In this document: in pieces, positions 1 to 7,060 of the stretch | How positions within the stretch are numbered: the stretch's first letter is position 1 | Layout: every line of letters begins with the position of its first letter | Source of the DNA: Azospirillaceae bacterium | Lineage (GTDB): Bacteria; Pseudomonadota; Alphaproteobacteria; Azospirillales; Azospirillaceae | Length of the DNA: 33,765 nt | Direction: 5' to 3' | Assembly (NCBI GenBank): GCA_028277115.1 | Contig: JANQHG010000259.1 | Coordinates: forward strand, 1 to 33,765 | Notes under the pieces: generated by a model | What the model was told of the DNA's origin: nothing | Database searches by the model: none | Seen by the model: only the letters and a program-made list of their open reading frames with translations | Made by a program: the position numbers and the translations under genes

Positions 1-465
1 CGCGGTCACGCGCTCGCGCGCCGCACGGGACAGCACGGTCGGGCTGCGCCGAAACCAGATATCGACATCGAGCCCGGTCTGGTGGCTCTTGTGACCGGAC
101 GGCATCGGGCCGCCGCGCGGCTGGGCCAGGTCGCCGATCAGGGCGTCACCGAGGCCGGCGGCCGCGAGCGACCGGCCGAACCGACGGATGAACGCGATCA
201 GATCCGGGTGACCGAAGGCGCGGCGCCGGCTGAGCCGGATCGCCTGGTAGCCCGGCCCCTCGGGGGTGAGCGCCCGCGCGCCGGATATGCATCCATTGGC
301 GTAGCCACCGATCACCTCGGCGCCGCCGCGGCTGGGCGCGGTGACCTCGTCCCACCGCGCCGCCGCGCCGGGGGTCGGCGCGGCGGCGAGCAGCGCCGCG
401 ACCAAACACAGACAGAGTGACGGATATTTGTGGCAATGGCGTAGGGATCGATCCGCTCTGAGCAT
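1..465 (-). CDS. mepA: Penicillin-insensitive murein endopeptidase (MepA-like), 3' part outside the window
   Basis: The first 155 codons of a minus-strand gene are visible, and the reading frame runs open off the left edge, so the C-terminal part is missing. The start ATG at 465 has a GGAGG ribosome-binding site about 8 nt upstream. Residues about 15-36 form a hydrophobic signal peptide ending in GAAA, so the protein should be periplasmic. Typical MepA stretches follow: NGCISGARAL (about 57-66), LAQPRGGPM (113-121) and SGHKSHQTGLDVDIW (123-137). The last one contains the H-x6-D zinc-binding pattern (H128, D135) of the LAS metallopeptidases. The known family cleaves D-alanyl-meso-diaminopimelyl cross-links in peptidoglycan and is insensitive to penicillin. 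The third zinc ligand would lie outside the window. The gene is divergent from the downstream adenylate cyclase. Confidence 0.9.
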   Translation of the reverse strand, partial: MLRADRSLRHCHKYPSLCLCLVAALLAAAPTPGAAARWDEVTAPSRGGAEVIGGYANGCISGARALTPEGPGYQAIRLSRRRAFGHPDLIAFIRRFGRSLAAAGLGDALIGDLAQPRGGPMPSGHKSHQTGLDVDIWFRRSPTVLSRAARERVTA

Positions 466-500
466 GGGGTGCCTCCGGTTGTCTCCGGGCGTGCGGGGTC

Positions 501-510
501 GGGGGGGGGG
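501..510. repeat. G10 homopolymer in the mepA upstream region
   Basis: Ten consecutive G (on the plus strand) lie 36-45 nt upstream of the mepA start codon, in the 201-bp divergent spacer between mepA and the cyclase gene. Homopolymers of this length are prone to slippage. The position would fit the 5' leader or the promoter spacer of mepA. A link to expression switching is inference only. Confidence 0.6.
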
Positions 511-666
511 TCGGCCCGGCGGCGCGTCCGTGCCGCGTGACGGGGTTGGTGCGACCTGATAACATCTGGTGCCGCGACAGTCCGCCGGTCGGTGTCGGAT
601 GCGGCGCTGTCGCGCCGGTTGCGCCCGACCCTGCGGCGGATCAGTGGACGATCTAGAAGATGTCCC

Positions 667-1560
667 ATGGAACGAACGCTTGCGGTCCTTTTCGTCGACA
701 TCGTCGACAGCACCCGACTCTATGAGACGCTCGGGAACGTCGAGGCAAGCTCACTGACTCGTGGGCGGCTGCAGGAGCTGATCCGGACCGCGACCGGCGC
801 CGGGGGACGCGTGATCAAGAGTTTGGGCGACGGCCTGCTGTGCGCCTTCGAAGCCGCGTCCGCCGCCGCCGCGGCGGCGTGCGATATGGTGCTCGACCCG
901 TCGGACCTGAGTGTCCGGGTCGGCCTGCACTACGGCGCGGTGGTCGAGACCAGCGACAACGACGATGTCGATATCGTCGGCGATGCGGTCAACCTGACCG
1001 CGCGTCTCCAGTCCTTGGCGCGCCCCGGCGAGATTTTGGCGACTGAGGATTTCGTGGTCGGCCTGCCGTCGGTGCTGCAGGCGCGCGCCGTCCTGCTCGA
1101 CCGGACCGCGGTCAAGGGCAAGACCACCCAGATCGCGATCTACACCCTGCACCCGCTCGACCGGGTCGATGACAGCCTGGAGACCACGGTGGTCGGGTCC
1201 CAGGTCTTGGCACCGATCCGCGACACCAGCATCACCCTGCAACTGACCTACCGCGGCGAGACCCATGTGATCGGTCGTGCCGTGTCCAAGCTGACCGTCG
1301 GGCGCGGCGACGCGTGCGATCTGCGCATTTGGTCAAAGCAGGCGTCGCGCCAACACGGCTCGATCGAGTTCAGCCGTGAGACCTTCATTCTTACTGATCA
1401 CTCTTCGAACGGGACCTATCTGTTGAGCGAGGCCGGCTACCCGATCCATTTGCATCGCGACAGCGCAAAGGTGATCGGGGCGGGGTTGATCGGGTTCGGT
1501 GCGGCGCCCGAGGATGAGGCCCAAGACCATGTCGTGCGCTACCGGTCCGAAGAGGGGTAG
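667..1560 (+). CDS. Class III adenylate cyclase fused to a C-terminal FHA domain
   Basis: This 297-residue soluble protein has two recognisable domains. Residues about 3-165 are a class III nucleotide cyclase. The metal-binding aspartates are D11 (FVDIVDST) and D55 (SLGDGLL). The adenine-selecting pair K51 and D102 and the transition-state residues N109 and R113 (DAVNLTARL) are all present, so it should be active and make cAMP rather than cGMP. Residues about 190-280 are an FHA domain, with G212-R213, S227, H230 and S246-x-N248-G249-T250, the canonical phosphothreonine-binding set. The ATG at 667 was chosen because the cyclase fold begins immediately after it; an in-frame start at 592 would add 25 unconserved residues. 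There is no membrane segment. The gene is convergent with exoD. A phosphopeptide-gated cyclase is inferred from the domain order. Confidence 0.9.
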   Translation: MERTLAVLFVDIVDSTRLYETLGNVEASSLTRGRLQELIRTATGAGGRVIKSLGDGLLCAFEAASAAAAAACDMVLDPSDLSVRVGLHYGAVVETSDNDDVDIVGDAVNLTARLQSLARPGEILATEDFVVGLPSVLQARAVLLDRTAVKGKTTQIAIYTLHPLDRVDDSLETTVVGSQVLAPIRDTSITLQLTYRGETHVIGRAVSKLTVGRGDACDLRIWSKQASRQHGSIEFSRETFILTDHSSNGTYLLSEAGYPIHLHRDSAKVIGAGLIGFGAAPEDEAQDHVVRYRSEEG

Positions 1561-1588
1561 ACCGCAAGCCGCCGTCGGTTGGCCGCCC

Positions 1589-1618
1589 GGCCGTGAGGCC
1601 GAACTCCGGCGCCGCAGC
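1589..1618. repeat. 30-bp intergenic repeat, copy 1
   Basis: This 30-bp element lies in the 60-bp convergent gap between the cyclase and exoD genes. It matches the sequence at 16935-16964 at 28 of 30 positions, with the only differences being two adjacent central bases. It contains two small palindromes: GGCC-GTGA-GGCC and CGGCGCCG. The match was found by eye, and the genome-wide copy number is unknown. Confidence 0.8.
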
Positions 1619-1620
1619 GC

Positions 1621-2241
1621 TCAAGCGAACAACCAAGCGGTCAGCGCACCAAGCGACACCAACACGCTCAGGGTCACCCCGACCCCGATCAGCCCGATCA
1701 AGAGCCCGAGCGCGACCACGATGCCGTCGCGGTTGATCAGGCCAAGCCCAATCAAAGCGATCCCGAACGCGGGCACGAAGTTGGTCAGTGGCAGCGGGAT
1801 CGCGATCGAGCCGGCGTAGACCACCACCGCGCCGCCGATCAGCCGCTCGGCCCGGGGTCCGGTGATCCACAACACGCGCGGCCGGCTGACATGCTCAAGC
1901 ATAAGCAGGGCCCGGGCAGCCCGACCCAGCACCGAGGTCAACAGGGACCGTCTGATCGGGCGGCGCGCGATCACCTTGGGCAGCCAGGGTTCGCGTACGC
2001 CCATCGCGAGCTGGATCCCGAAGATGATCAGTGGTAGGCCGACCACCGAGGCGACGCCGGGCGGGATCGGCACGCAGTTGGGCAGGGCGAACACCAAAAG
2101 TGCGATCCCGTACGCGCGATCGCGCAGCGAGTGGATGATGTCGCCGACCGCGACCTCATGGCTGCCCGACTCGGCAACCACAGTGAGGAGAATGTCGGAC
2201 GCGCGCGGGGTCGCACGGTGTCCGGACGCGGAACTGGTCAC
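1621..2241 (-). CDS. exoD: ExoD-family membrane protein
   Basis: The 206-residue protein has the ExoD family pattern. A short soluble N-terminus (about 1-45) contains VGDIIHSLRDRAYGIALLVFA-type sequence split by a proline-rich hydrophobic turn (NCVPIPPGVASVVGLPL). A basic central loop follows (about 85-120), and then a strongly hydrophobic C-terminal half with several predicted membrane segments. ExoD was named for an effect on exopolysaccharide production in rhizobia; its biochemical role is not settled. The start is a GTG at 2241 with AGAGG a few bases upstream, and no in-frame ATG precedes the conserved region. It lies just upstream of, and in the same direction as, no other minus-strand gene except mepA; the glycosyltransferase operon ends 85 bp before its start, so read-through is possible. 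Confidence 0.85.
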   Translation of the reverse strand: MTSSASGHRATPRASDILLTVVAESGSHEVAVGDIIHSLRDRAYGIALLVFALPNCVPIPPGVASVVGLPLIIFGIQLAMGVREPWLPKVIARRPIRRSLLTSVLGRAARALLMLEHVSRPRVLWITGPRAERLIGGAVVVYAGSIAIPLPLTNFVPAFGIALIGLGLINRDGIVVALGLLIGLIGVGVTLSVLVSLGALTAWLFA

Positions 2242-2326
2242 GCAGCCTCTTGGGGGGTTTCGCGGAGCCGGCGGCGCAGACGGCCGCCGAACGGGCAGTC
2301 AGTATGCCTGCGCACACGGCAGAGTG

Positions 2327-2938
2327 TCATACGGAATCCACGGGATCGCCTCTGGGCACACCGACCAGCGCAAGGTTGAGCGCCGCGACGGTCGGTGTGC
2401 CGTCGAGGCCGAGCAGGAAGCGATGTCCGCGGCCGGCGATCAGGCGATGGGGCGGCTTTCGGGACATGTCCCAGCCGGTGGCCAGCGCATAGAGCGCGCG
2501 CAGCACGCCGTGGTGGGTGACCGCGCCGGCCGGTTGGCCGGCGGCGGCGCGGGCGGCGAGGAACGGTGCAAGCCGGTGTTGGACGTCGCGTGGCGACTCC
2601 CCGCCGGGCGGGCGCAGGTCGAGGCCAGCCGCCTCATGCTCGGCGGTCAGCACGCCCGCGCCGCGCAGATCGGCAAGCCGCTCGCCTTCCCACGCACCCC
2701 ACGCCATTTCGGCGAGCGCGGGGCACGGCGTTGCCGCGACCCCGAGCCGACGGGCGGTTTCGACCGCGCGCGCGAGCGGGCTGGTAAACCACGCGCGGGC
2801 CCGGTCGGCCGGGGCCAGCGTCCAGCGATCGGCATCGGCCCGGCCGGCCGCGGACAGCGGGATGTCGGTGCGCCCCTGGAGCCGCCCGTCCGCGTTCCAG
2901 GCCGTCGGCGCATGCCGGATCACCAGGAGATCGGTCAT
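2327..2938 (-). CDS. Histidine phosphatase (phosphoglycerate mutase-like) family protein
   Basis: This 203-residue protein belongs to the two-histidine phosphatase superfamily. The N-terminal catalytic motif is R8-H9 in LLVIRHAPTAWN, followed by the phosphate-pocket sequence RLQGRTDIPLS. A glutamate-containing segment EMAWGAWEGE provides the probable proton donor. The second histidine lies in AVTHHGVLRAL. The substrate cannot be told from sequence; alpha-ribazole phosphatase (CobC-like) and sugar-phosphate phosphatases share these motifs. The ATG at 2938 overlaps the TGA of the upstream glycosyltransferase gene by 4 nt (ATGA), so translation is probably coupled. It is the last gene of a four-gene operon, which suggests that it acts on a phosphorylated sugar or lipid intermediate of the same pathway; that is inference. 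Confidence 0.85.
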   Translation of the reverse strand: MTDLLVIRHAPTAWNADGRLQGRTDIPLSAAGRADADRWTLAPADRARAWFTSPLARAVETARRLGVAATPCPALAEMAWGAWEGERLADLRGAGVLTAEHEAAGLDLRPPGGESPRDVQHRLAPFLAARAAAGQPAGAVTHHGVLRALYALATGWDMSRKPPHRLIAGRGHRFLLGLDGTPTVAALNLALVGVPRGDPVDSV

Positions 2939-4098
2939 CGGTCGGGGGCGACGGCGACCGGGTTGGCGCCGGTCAACCGGGACAGCACCCGGTCGAGCCG
3001 CGCTGCGGCGCGCGCAAGATCGTGCTCGGCCGCGACCCGGGCCTCGGCGGCGGCGGCGTAAGCGGCCCGGCGCGCCGGGTCGTCGATCAGCGCGCCGAGC
3101 GCGCCGGCAAACGCCGCGGCGTCGCCGGGCGGCACCAGCTCGCCGGTGGTGCCGGCGGCGACGATGTCGCCGACCCCGCCGCTGTGCCCGGCGACCACCG
3201 CGAGCCCGGTCGCCTGCGCCTCGAGCAGCGCCATGCCGTAGGCTTCGTCGATCGCAGGCCAGACCATCAGGTCGGCCGCGGCATACAGCGCCGGCAGCCG
3301 GTCGCCGTCGACCGCGCCGAGCCAGACCAGCCGCTCCGCCGGCAGGCCGGCGAACGCCGCCTCGATCGCGGCACGCCGCGGGCCGTCGCCGACCAGGATC
3401 AGCTGCCAGCGCCGGTCGGGCAGGCAGCGGAGCGCGTCGGCGAGCACCGCGAACGACCGCTCCTTCGCGCCCGCGCGCATCATGCCGACCGCGATCAGGC
3501 GGACCGCCCGGGGGTCGAGGCGGTGCGCCGCCGCCAACGCCGCCCGGTGCGCCGGCCGCGCCGCCGCCGCCGCCGCAAACGGTGCCGGATCGAGGAACGG
3601 CGGCAAACCGATCAAACGCCCCTCGTCGCAGCCCAACGCGCGCAGGCCCGGGCGATCCGCGCTGTTGACGACGAACAGCGCCTCGGCGCGCCGAATCGCG
3701 GCGGCGGCGGCGGCATGGCCGACCGCCCACGGACCGTCCGCGCGTCTGGGTGCGTGCGAGGCCTCGGCGATCACATATGGGATGCCGAGCGCGGCGGCGA
3801 CCGCCGGGCCAAGATGATCGGGGGCCTTGTAATAGACATGGTAGGTGAACCACAGATCGAACCGGTCGGTGGCGGCGGCGCGGCGCACCAGCCGCGCCGC
3901 GAGCCGCCGACCGATCGCGCCGAGCCGGGTCTGGCGCGCCGGGTCGCCGTCGCCGTCGCGGCTGCGCAACCGCGACGCCAGCACGACCCGATGACCGGAG
4001 CGGGCCAGCGCCGTCATCAACGCCCGCGCCATCCGGCGGTCGCCCGACGGCACCGGATGGTCCGGCGGCTTCAATGGCGCATAAAAGGCGATGTTCAT
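2935..4098 (-). CDS. Glycosyltransferase family 4 protein
   Basis: This 387-residue protein has the two Rossmann-like halves of a GT-B enzyme. The N-terminus (MNIAFYAPLKPPDHPVPSGD) carries the acceptor-side signature of family 4. The C-terminal half holds LILVGDGPRR and the nucleotide-sugar site DEAYGMALLEAQATG, which matches the E-x7-E pattern (E in DEAYG and E in LLEA). GT4 enzymes are retaining transferases that build polysaccharides, lipopolysaccharide or glycolipids at the cytoplasmic face of the membrane. The donor and acceptor are not predictable here. It overlaps the preceding glycosyltransferase gene by 4 nt (ATGA at 4095-4098) and the next gene, a phosphatase, by 4 nt. The coding strand is extremely rich in Ala, Arg and Gly codons, like its neighbours, so there is no sign of recent transfer. 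Confidence 0.9.
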   Translation of the reverse strand: MNIAFYAPLKPPDHPVPSGDRRMARALMTALARSGHRVVLASRLRSRDGDGDPARQTRLGAIGRRLAARLVRRAAATDRFDLWFTYHVYYKAPDHLGPAVAAALGIPYVIAEASHAPRRADGPWAVGHAAAAAAIRRAEALFVVNSADRPGLRALGCDEGRLIGLPPFLDPAPFAAAAAARPAHRAALAAAHRLDPRAVRLIAVGMMRAGAKERSFAVLADALRCLPDRRWQLILVGDGPRRAAIEAAFAGLPAERLVWLGAVDGDRLPALYAAADLMVWPAIDEAYGMALLEAQATGLAVVAGHSGGVGDIVAAGTTGELVPPGDAAAFAGALGALIDDPARRAAYAAAAEARVAAEHDLARAAARLDRVLSRLTGANPVAVAPDR

Positions 4099-5477
4099 GT
4101 CGGGATGGCGGCCAGAGTCTTGGCCGGATCTTCGCCAATAGCCCAGGCACGGTCGGCTCGGGCGGCCAACCGGGCCGACAGCGCGTCGAGCCCGGGGGCG
4201 GCGTCGAACCGGGTCTCGACCCGCCGGCGCCCGGCCGCGGCCTGGGCGGCGCGTCGGTCGGGCGCCGCTGCCAGGGCGGCGATCGCCGCCGCCAATGCGG
4301 CCGGGTCGGCGGGCGCGACCAGATGTCCCGTGACGCCGTGCTCGATCAACTCGGGGATCGCGCCGGCAGAGGTCGCCAGGCACGGCAGGCCGAGCAGCAG
4401 GGCCTCCATCAACACGTTGGGCAAACCGTCGCGGTCGCCGTCGCGCGCCGCGCGCGCCGGCAGCACGAACAGATCGGAGGTGCGATAAGCCTCGATCACC
4501 GCGTCGTGCGCCTGGGCGCCCCGCCATGCGATCCGGTCCGCCAGGCCGAGGGCGACGGCCCGGTGCCGCAGCGACGCCAATAGCGGACCATTGCCGATGT
4601 GGGTCCAACGCCAATGGAGGTGATCAGGCAGGTCGGCCAGTGCTTCGAGCAGGGTGTCGAAGCCCTTCTTTTCGACCGCCCGGCCAACCGAGACCAGGCG
4701 GATCGGGTCGGCCGGGTCGGCGCCGGTGCGCGGCGGTCGCGCTGCCGGCGGCGGCGGGAACCGGCGCCGGTCGAGGCCATGGTAAAGCAACGAGACCCGG
4801 TCCGGCTCGGCGGCGAGGTGCCGAAGCGCGGCGAGACCAGCGCGGGTGCAGGTCACCCCCCACGCCGCCTCGGCGAGCTTGGCGCGGGCGTCCCAGTCCG
4901 GCGTGGTCCAAATGTCCTTGGCATGGGCCGAGAATGACCAGGGACGGCCGGTCAGGAGCGCGGCATAGCGCGCAACGCTTGCCGGCGTGTGGAGGAAATG
5001 GGCGTAGAGATGGGTCACCTCGGCCGGCAGTTCGGCGGCGAGCACGCAGGCTTGGCCGAACCGGCGCACCCGGTTGCGGGTGCGGTCGCGGGCGAGATCG
5101 CGCCGCCACGCGGCCAGCGCTGCCGCCCAGCCGGGCCGCCGGCGCGCGGCGCGGACCGCGCGCACCACCCGGCGTGGCTCGTCGTGCAGATACTCGGGCA
5201 GATAGGTCACCGGCGCGCGCAGCGCCCGGTTGAGCGGGTGCACCGCCGGGTCGGTCGGATGACGCAGGGAGAACACGACAAGGCGATGGCCGCGATCCTC
5301 GAGGCCGACCAACTCCTGGGCGATGAAGGTTTCGGACAGCCGTGGCCAGCCCTTGACGATCACGGCGATCCAAGCGTGCGGATCGGGCGGGGCGGCCGCT
5401 CGGTCCGGATCGGCGCTGCCGGCCCCGGCGTCGGGGGCGGCCGCCACCAGGCGGCGTGCGCCGAGCGGTCCGCTCAC
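4095..5477 (-). CDS. Glycosyltransferase family 4 protein, colanic-acid (AmsK/WcaL) type
   Basis: This 460-residue protein has, after a short Ala/Pro-rich leader (about 1-35), the stretch VKGWPRLSETFIAQEL. That stretch marks the AmsK/WcaL-like branch of GT4 involved in exopolysaccharide assembly. HAKDIWTTPDW and VSVGRAVEKKGFDTLLEA are typical internal motifs. The nucleotide-sugar site reads DGLPNVLMEALLLGLP, with D in place of the first E of E-x7-E, a substitution that is common in this branch. The start is GTG at 5477, overlapping the TGA of the upstream gene by 4 nt (GTGA). No ATG is present near the conserved beginning, so the leader length is slightly uncertain. It is the second gene of the operon. 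Confidence 0.9.
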   Translation of the reverse strand: MSGPLGARRLVAAAPDAGAGSADPDRAAAPPDPHAWIAVIVKGWPRLSETFIAQELVGLEDRGHRLVVFSLRHPTDPAVHPLNRALRAPVTYLPEYLHDEPRRVVRAVRAARRRPGWAAALAAWRRDLARDRTRNRVRRFGQACVLAAELPAEVTHLYAHFLHTPASVARYAALLTGRPWSFSAHAKDIWTTPDWDARAKLAEAAWGVTCTRAGLAALRHLAAEPDRVSLLYHGLDRRRFPPPPAARPPRTGADPADPIRLVSVGRAVEKKGFDTLLEALADLPDHLHWRWTHIGNGPLLASLRHRAVALGLADRIAWRGAQAHDAVIEAYRTSDLFVLPARAARDGDRDGLPNVLMEALLLGLPCLATSAGAIPELIEHGVTGHLVAPADPAALAAAIAALAAAPDRRAAQAAAGRRRVETRFDAAPGLDALSARLAARADRAWAIGEDPAKTLAAIPT

Positions 5478-6715
5478 AGCGCCCGGACCCACGGCCGGAC
5501 CAGGTGGAGGGTCGGCGCCGGTTCGCGGCCGCGCCGCCCGCGCGCCAGCATCGCGGTCGCGCGCTGGTTGACCCGGCTGACCCCGTCGAGCAGCCCCGGC
5601 ACCACCACCCGTGACGGCCGCGGCTGCGCGGGCAGCCGGTGCAGCGCCGCCGCCATCGACGCCGGATCGCGGACGTCGTCGTCGACCAGCATGGTGACCA
5701 GACCGAGCGCGGCGGCGCGGCGGGCCCGGATCAGCTGCTCGCGCCGCGGGGTCTGGCGTGGCACCAGGAGTGCCCGGCAGTCGAACGACAGAATCTCGCA
5801 AAAGGTGTTGTAGCCGCCCATCGCGACCACCCCGATTGCAGCACGCATCAGGCTTTCGAGCCGGACCTCGAACCCGAGCACCTCGACCCTGTCGAGTCGG
5901 TCGGCGCGCGCGGCGAACTCGGCCTGGCGGTCGGCCGACATGAACGGGCCGAGCACGATCACCGCCCGGTGCGGCAGGGTCGGGTCGTGTTCATAGGCGC
6001 GCAACGTCCAATCGACCAAGTCCTCGCCATCGCCGCCGCCGCCGGCGGTGACCAGGATGTAAGGGTCAGCCGGGCCGCCGCCGGCGCCCGGGGTCGGCGC
6101 CGGCAGATCGCGGCGCAGATAGCCGGTATAGACCATCCGGCGGCGCACCGGCTCGGGCAACTCGATCCCGGCGAGCGGGTCGCAGATCGTCTCGAGCCCA
6201 TAGACCCACAGCTCGTCGTACAGGTCCTCGAGCGCCGGCAGCACGTTCTTGCGCGTCCATTCCGGGACCAACAGCGCGGGCTCGTCCATCACGTCGCGCA
6301 GGCCGAGCACCAACGGCACGCCGCGGTCTTTCAGCATTTCGAGCGTGTCGCGGACCTCGCCGCGCAGGCCGACCGGCTCCTTGTCGACGATGAACAGGTC
6401 GGGATCGAAGCTTTCGGCGGTGTGACGGATGATCGAGGCGCGGATCGCCAGCGTCTCTTCGATGTCGATGTGCAGATTGAGCGAGGTGTAGGCGCCGTTG
6501 CGCAGCTTGATGACGCCCGGGACCCGGACGAAGTCGACGCGGGTGCGGAACTCGAAGCTGCCGATGATCGGCGACCCCGACAGGATCAACACCGACATAT
6601 CTTTGTGATGCTCGACCAGCGCGTGCGCGATCGCCCGACATCGGCGCAGATGGCCGAGACCAAACGAATCGTGGCTGTAGATCAGGACCCGCTGGTGCCT
6701 GCTGCGGTCGGTCAT
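5474..6715 (-). CDS. MurG-like predicted glycosyltransferase (COG4671 type)
   Basis: This 413-residue GT-B protein resembles the MurG/family 28 group of uncharacterised glycosyltransferases. The N-terminal glycine loop reads HDSFGLGHLRRC (about 15-26), close to the GxGHxxR pattern of MurG. Near residue 150, the segment VLGLRDVMDEP is typical of the COG4671 group. The C-terminal half has PYILVTAGGGGDGEDLV and the donor-site sequence VAMGGYNTFCEILSF, where MurG has a GGxxSxxE arrangement. The ATG at 6715 directly precedes the conserved strand; an earlier in-frame start at 6775 would add unconserved residues. It is the first gene of the four-gene operon. It is divergent from the ABC exporter-like gene across 345 bp, so the two transcription units may share a control region. 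Confidence 0.88.
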   Translation of the reverse strand: MTDRSRHQRVLIYSHDSFGLGHLRRCRAIAHALVEHHKDMSVLILSGSPIIGSFEFRTRVDFVRVPGVIKLRNGAYTSLNLHIDIEETLAIRASIIRHTAESFDPDLFIVDKEPVGLRGEVRDTLEMLKDRGVPLVLGLRDVMDEPALLVPEWTRKNVLPALEDLYDELWVYGLETICDPLAGIELPEPVRRRMVYTGYLRRDLPAPTPGAGGGPADPYILVTAGGGGDGEDLVDWTLRAYEHDPTLPHRAVIVLGPFMSADRQAEFAARADRLDRVEVLGFEVRLESLMRAAIGVVAMGGYNTFCEILSFDCRALLVPRQTPRREQLIRARRAAALGLVTMLVDDDVRDPASMAAALHRLPAQPRPSRVVVPGLLDGVSRVNQRATAMLARGRRGREPAPTLHLVRPWVRAL

Positions 6716-7060
6716 AACGGTCGGTCTCGATCGAATGCGCGTGGGGTAGGCGCACCGCCGACGTCCATCGACCACGCCGGTCGGCGCGTTGGCACCGTCC
6801 TGCCGCGATCGGCCCGCCCCGGCTGCGGCGCCCCGCGCGACCCTTCAACGTCTGGGTCGCGGACCCGGTGTCCCGCGCTCTCTAACAGAAAACGGCGGAG
6901 GTCAGCTATCGCCTCGCGCCGGTGGCCTGCCTTATAGTCGGTGTGTGCCGCGCACATGCCACGGGGGCCGGCGCTGCCGGGTTTTCTCAAGGCACGGGAC
7001 GCATTCGACCTCCCGCCCGTCCGCTCTTGCCCTTGCCGTCATCGCCGCCCGTGGAACCCG
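6716..7060. other. Divergent intergenic region between the glycosyltransferase operon and the ABC gene
   Basis: These 345 bp separate two divergent transcription units. Reading frames here are short and lack conserved sequence, so I call no gene. A TTATAGT sequence near 6931-6937 could serve as a -10 element for the rightward gene, but no convincing -35 accompanies it. Other than the bidirectional layout, I see no clear operator or terminator. Confidence 0.5.

Noticed and set aside
82-420. Plus-strand 112-codon frame at the left edge
   Set aside because: It is a shadow of mepA, whose zinc motif and signal peptide are visible on the minus strand.
6712-6990. 92-codon minus-strand frame between the glycosyltransferase and ABC genes
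   Set aside because: It has no conserved motif or good ribosome-binding site and overlaps the likely divergent promoter region.
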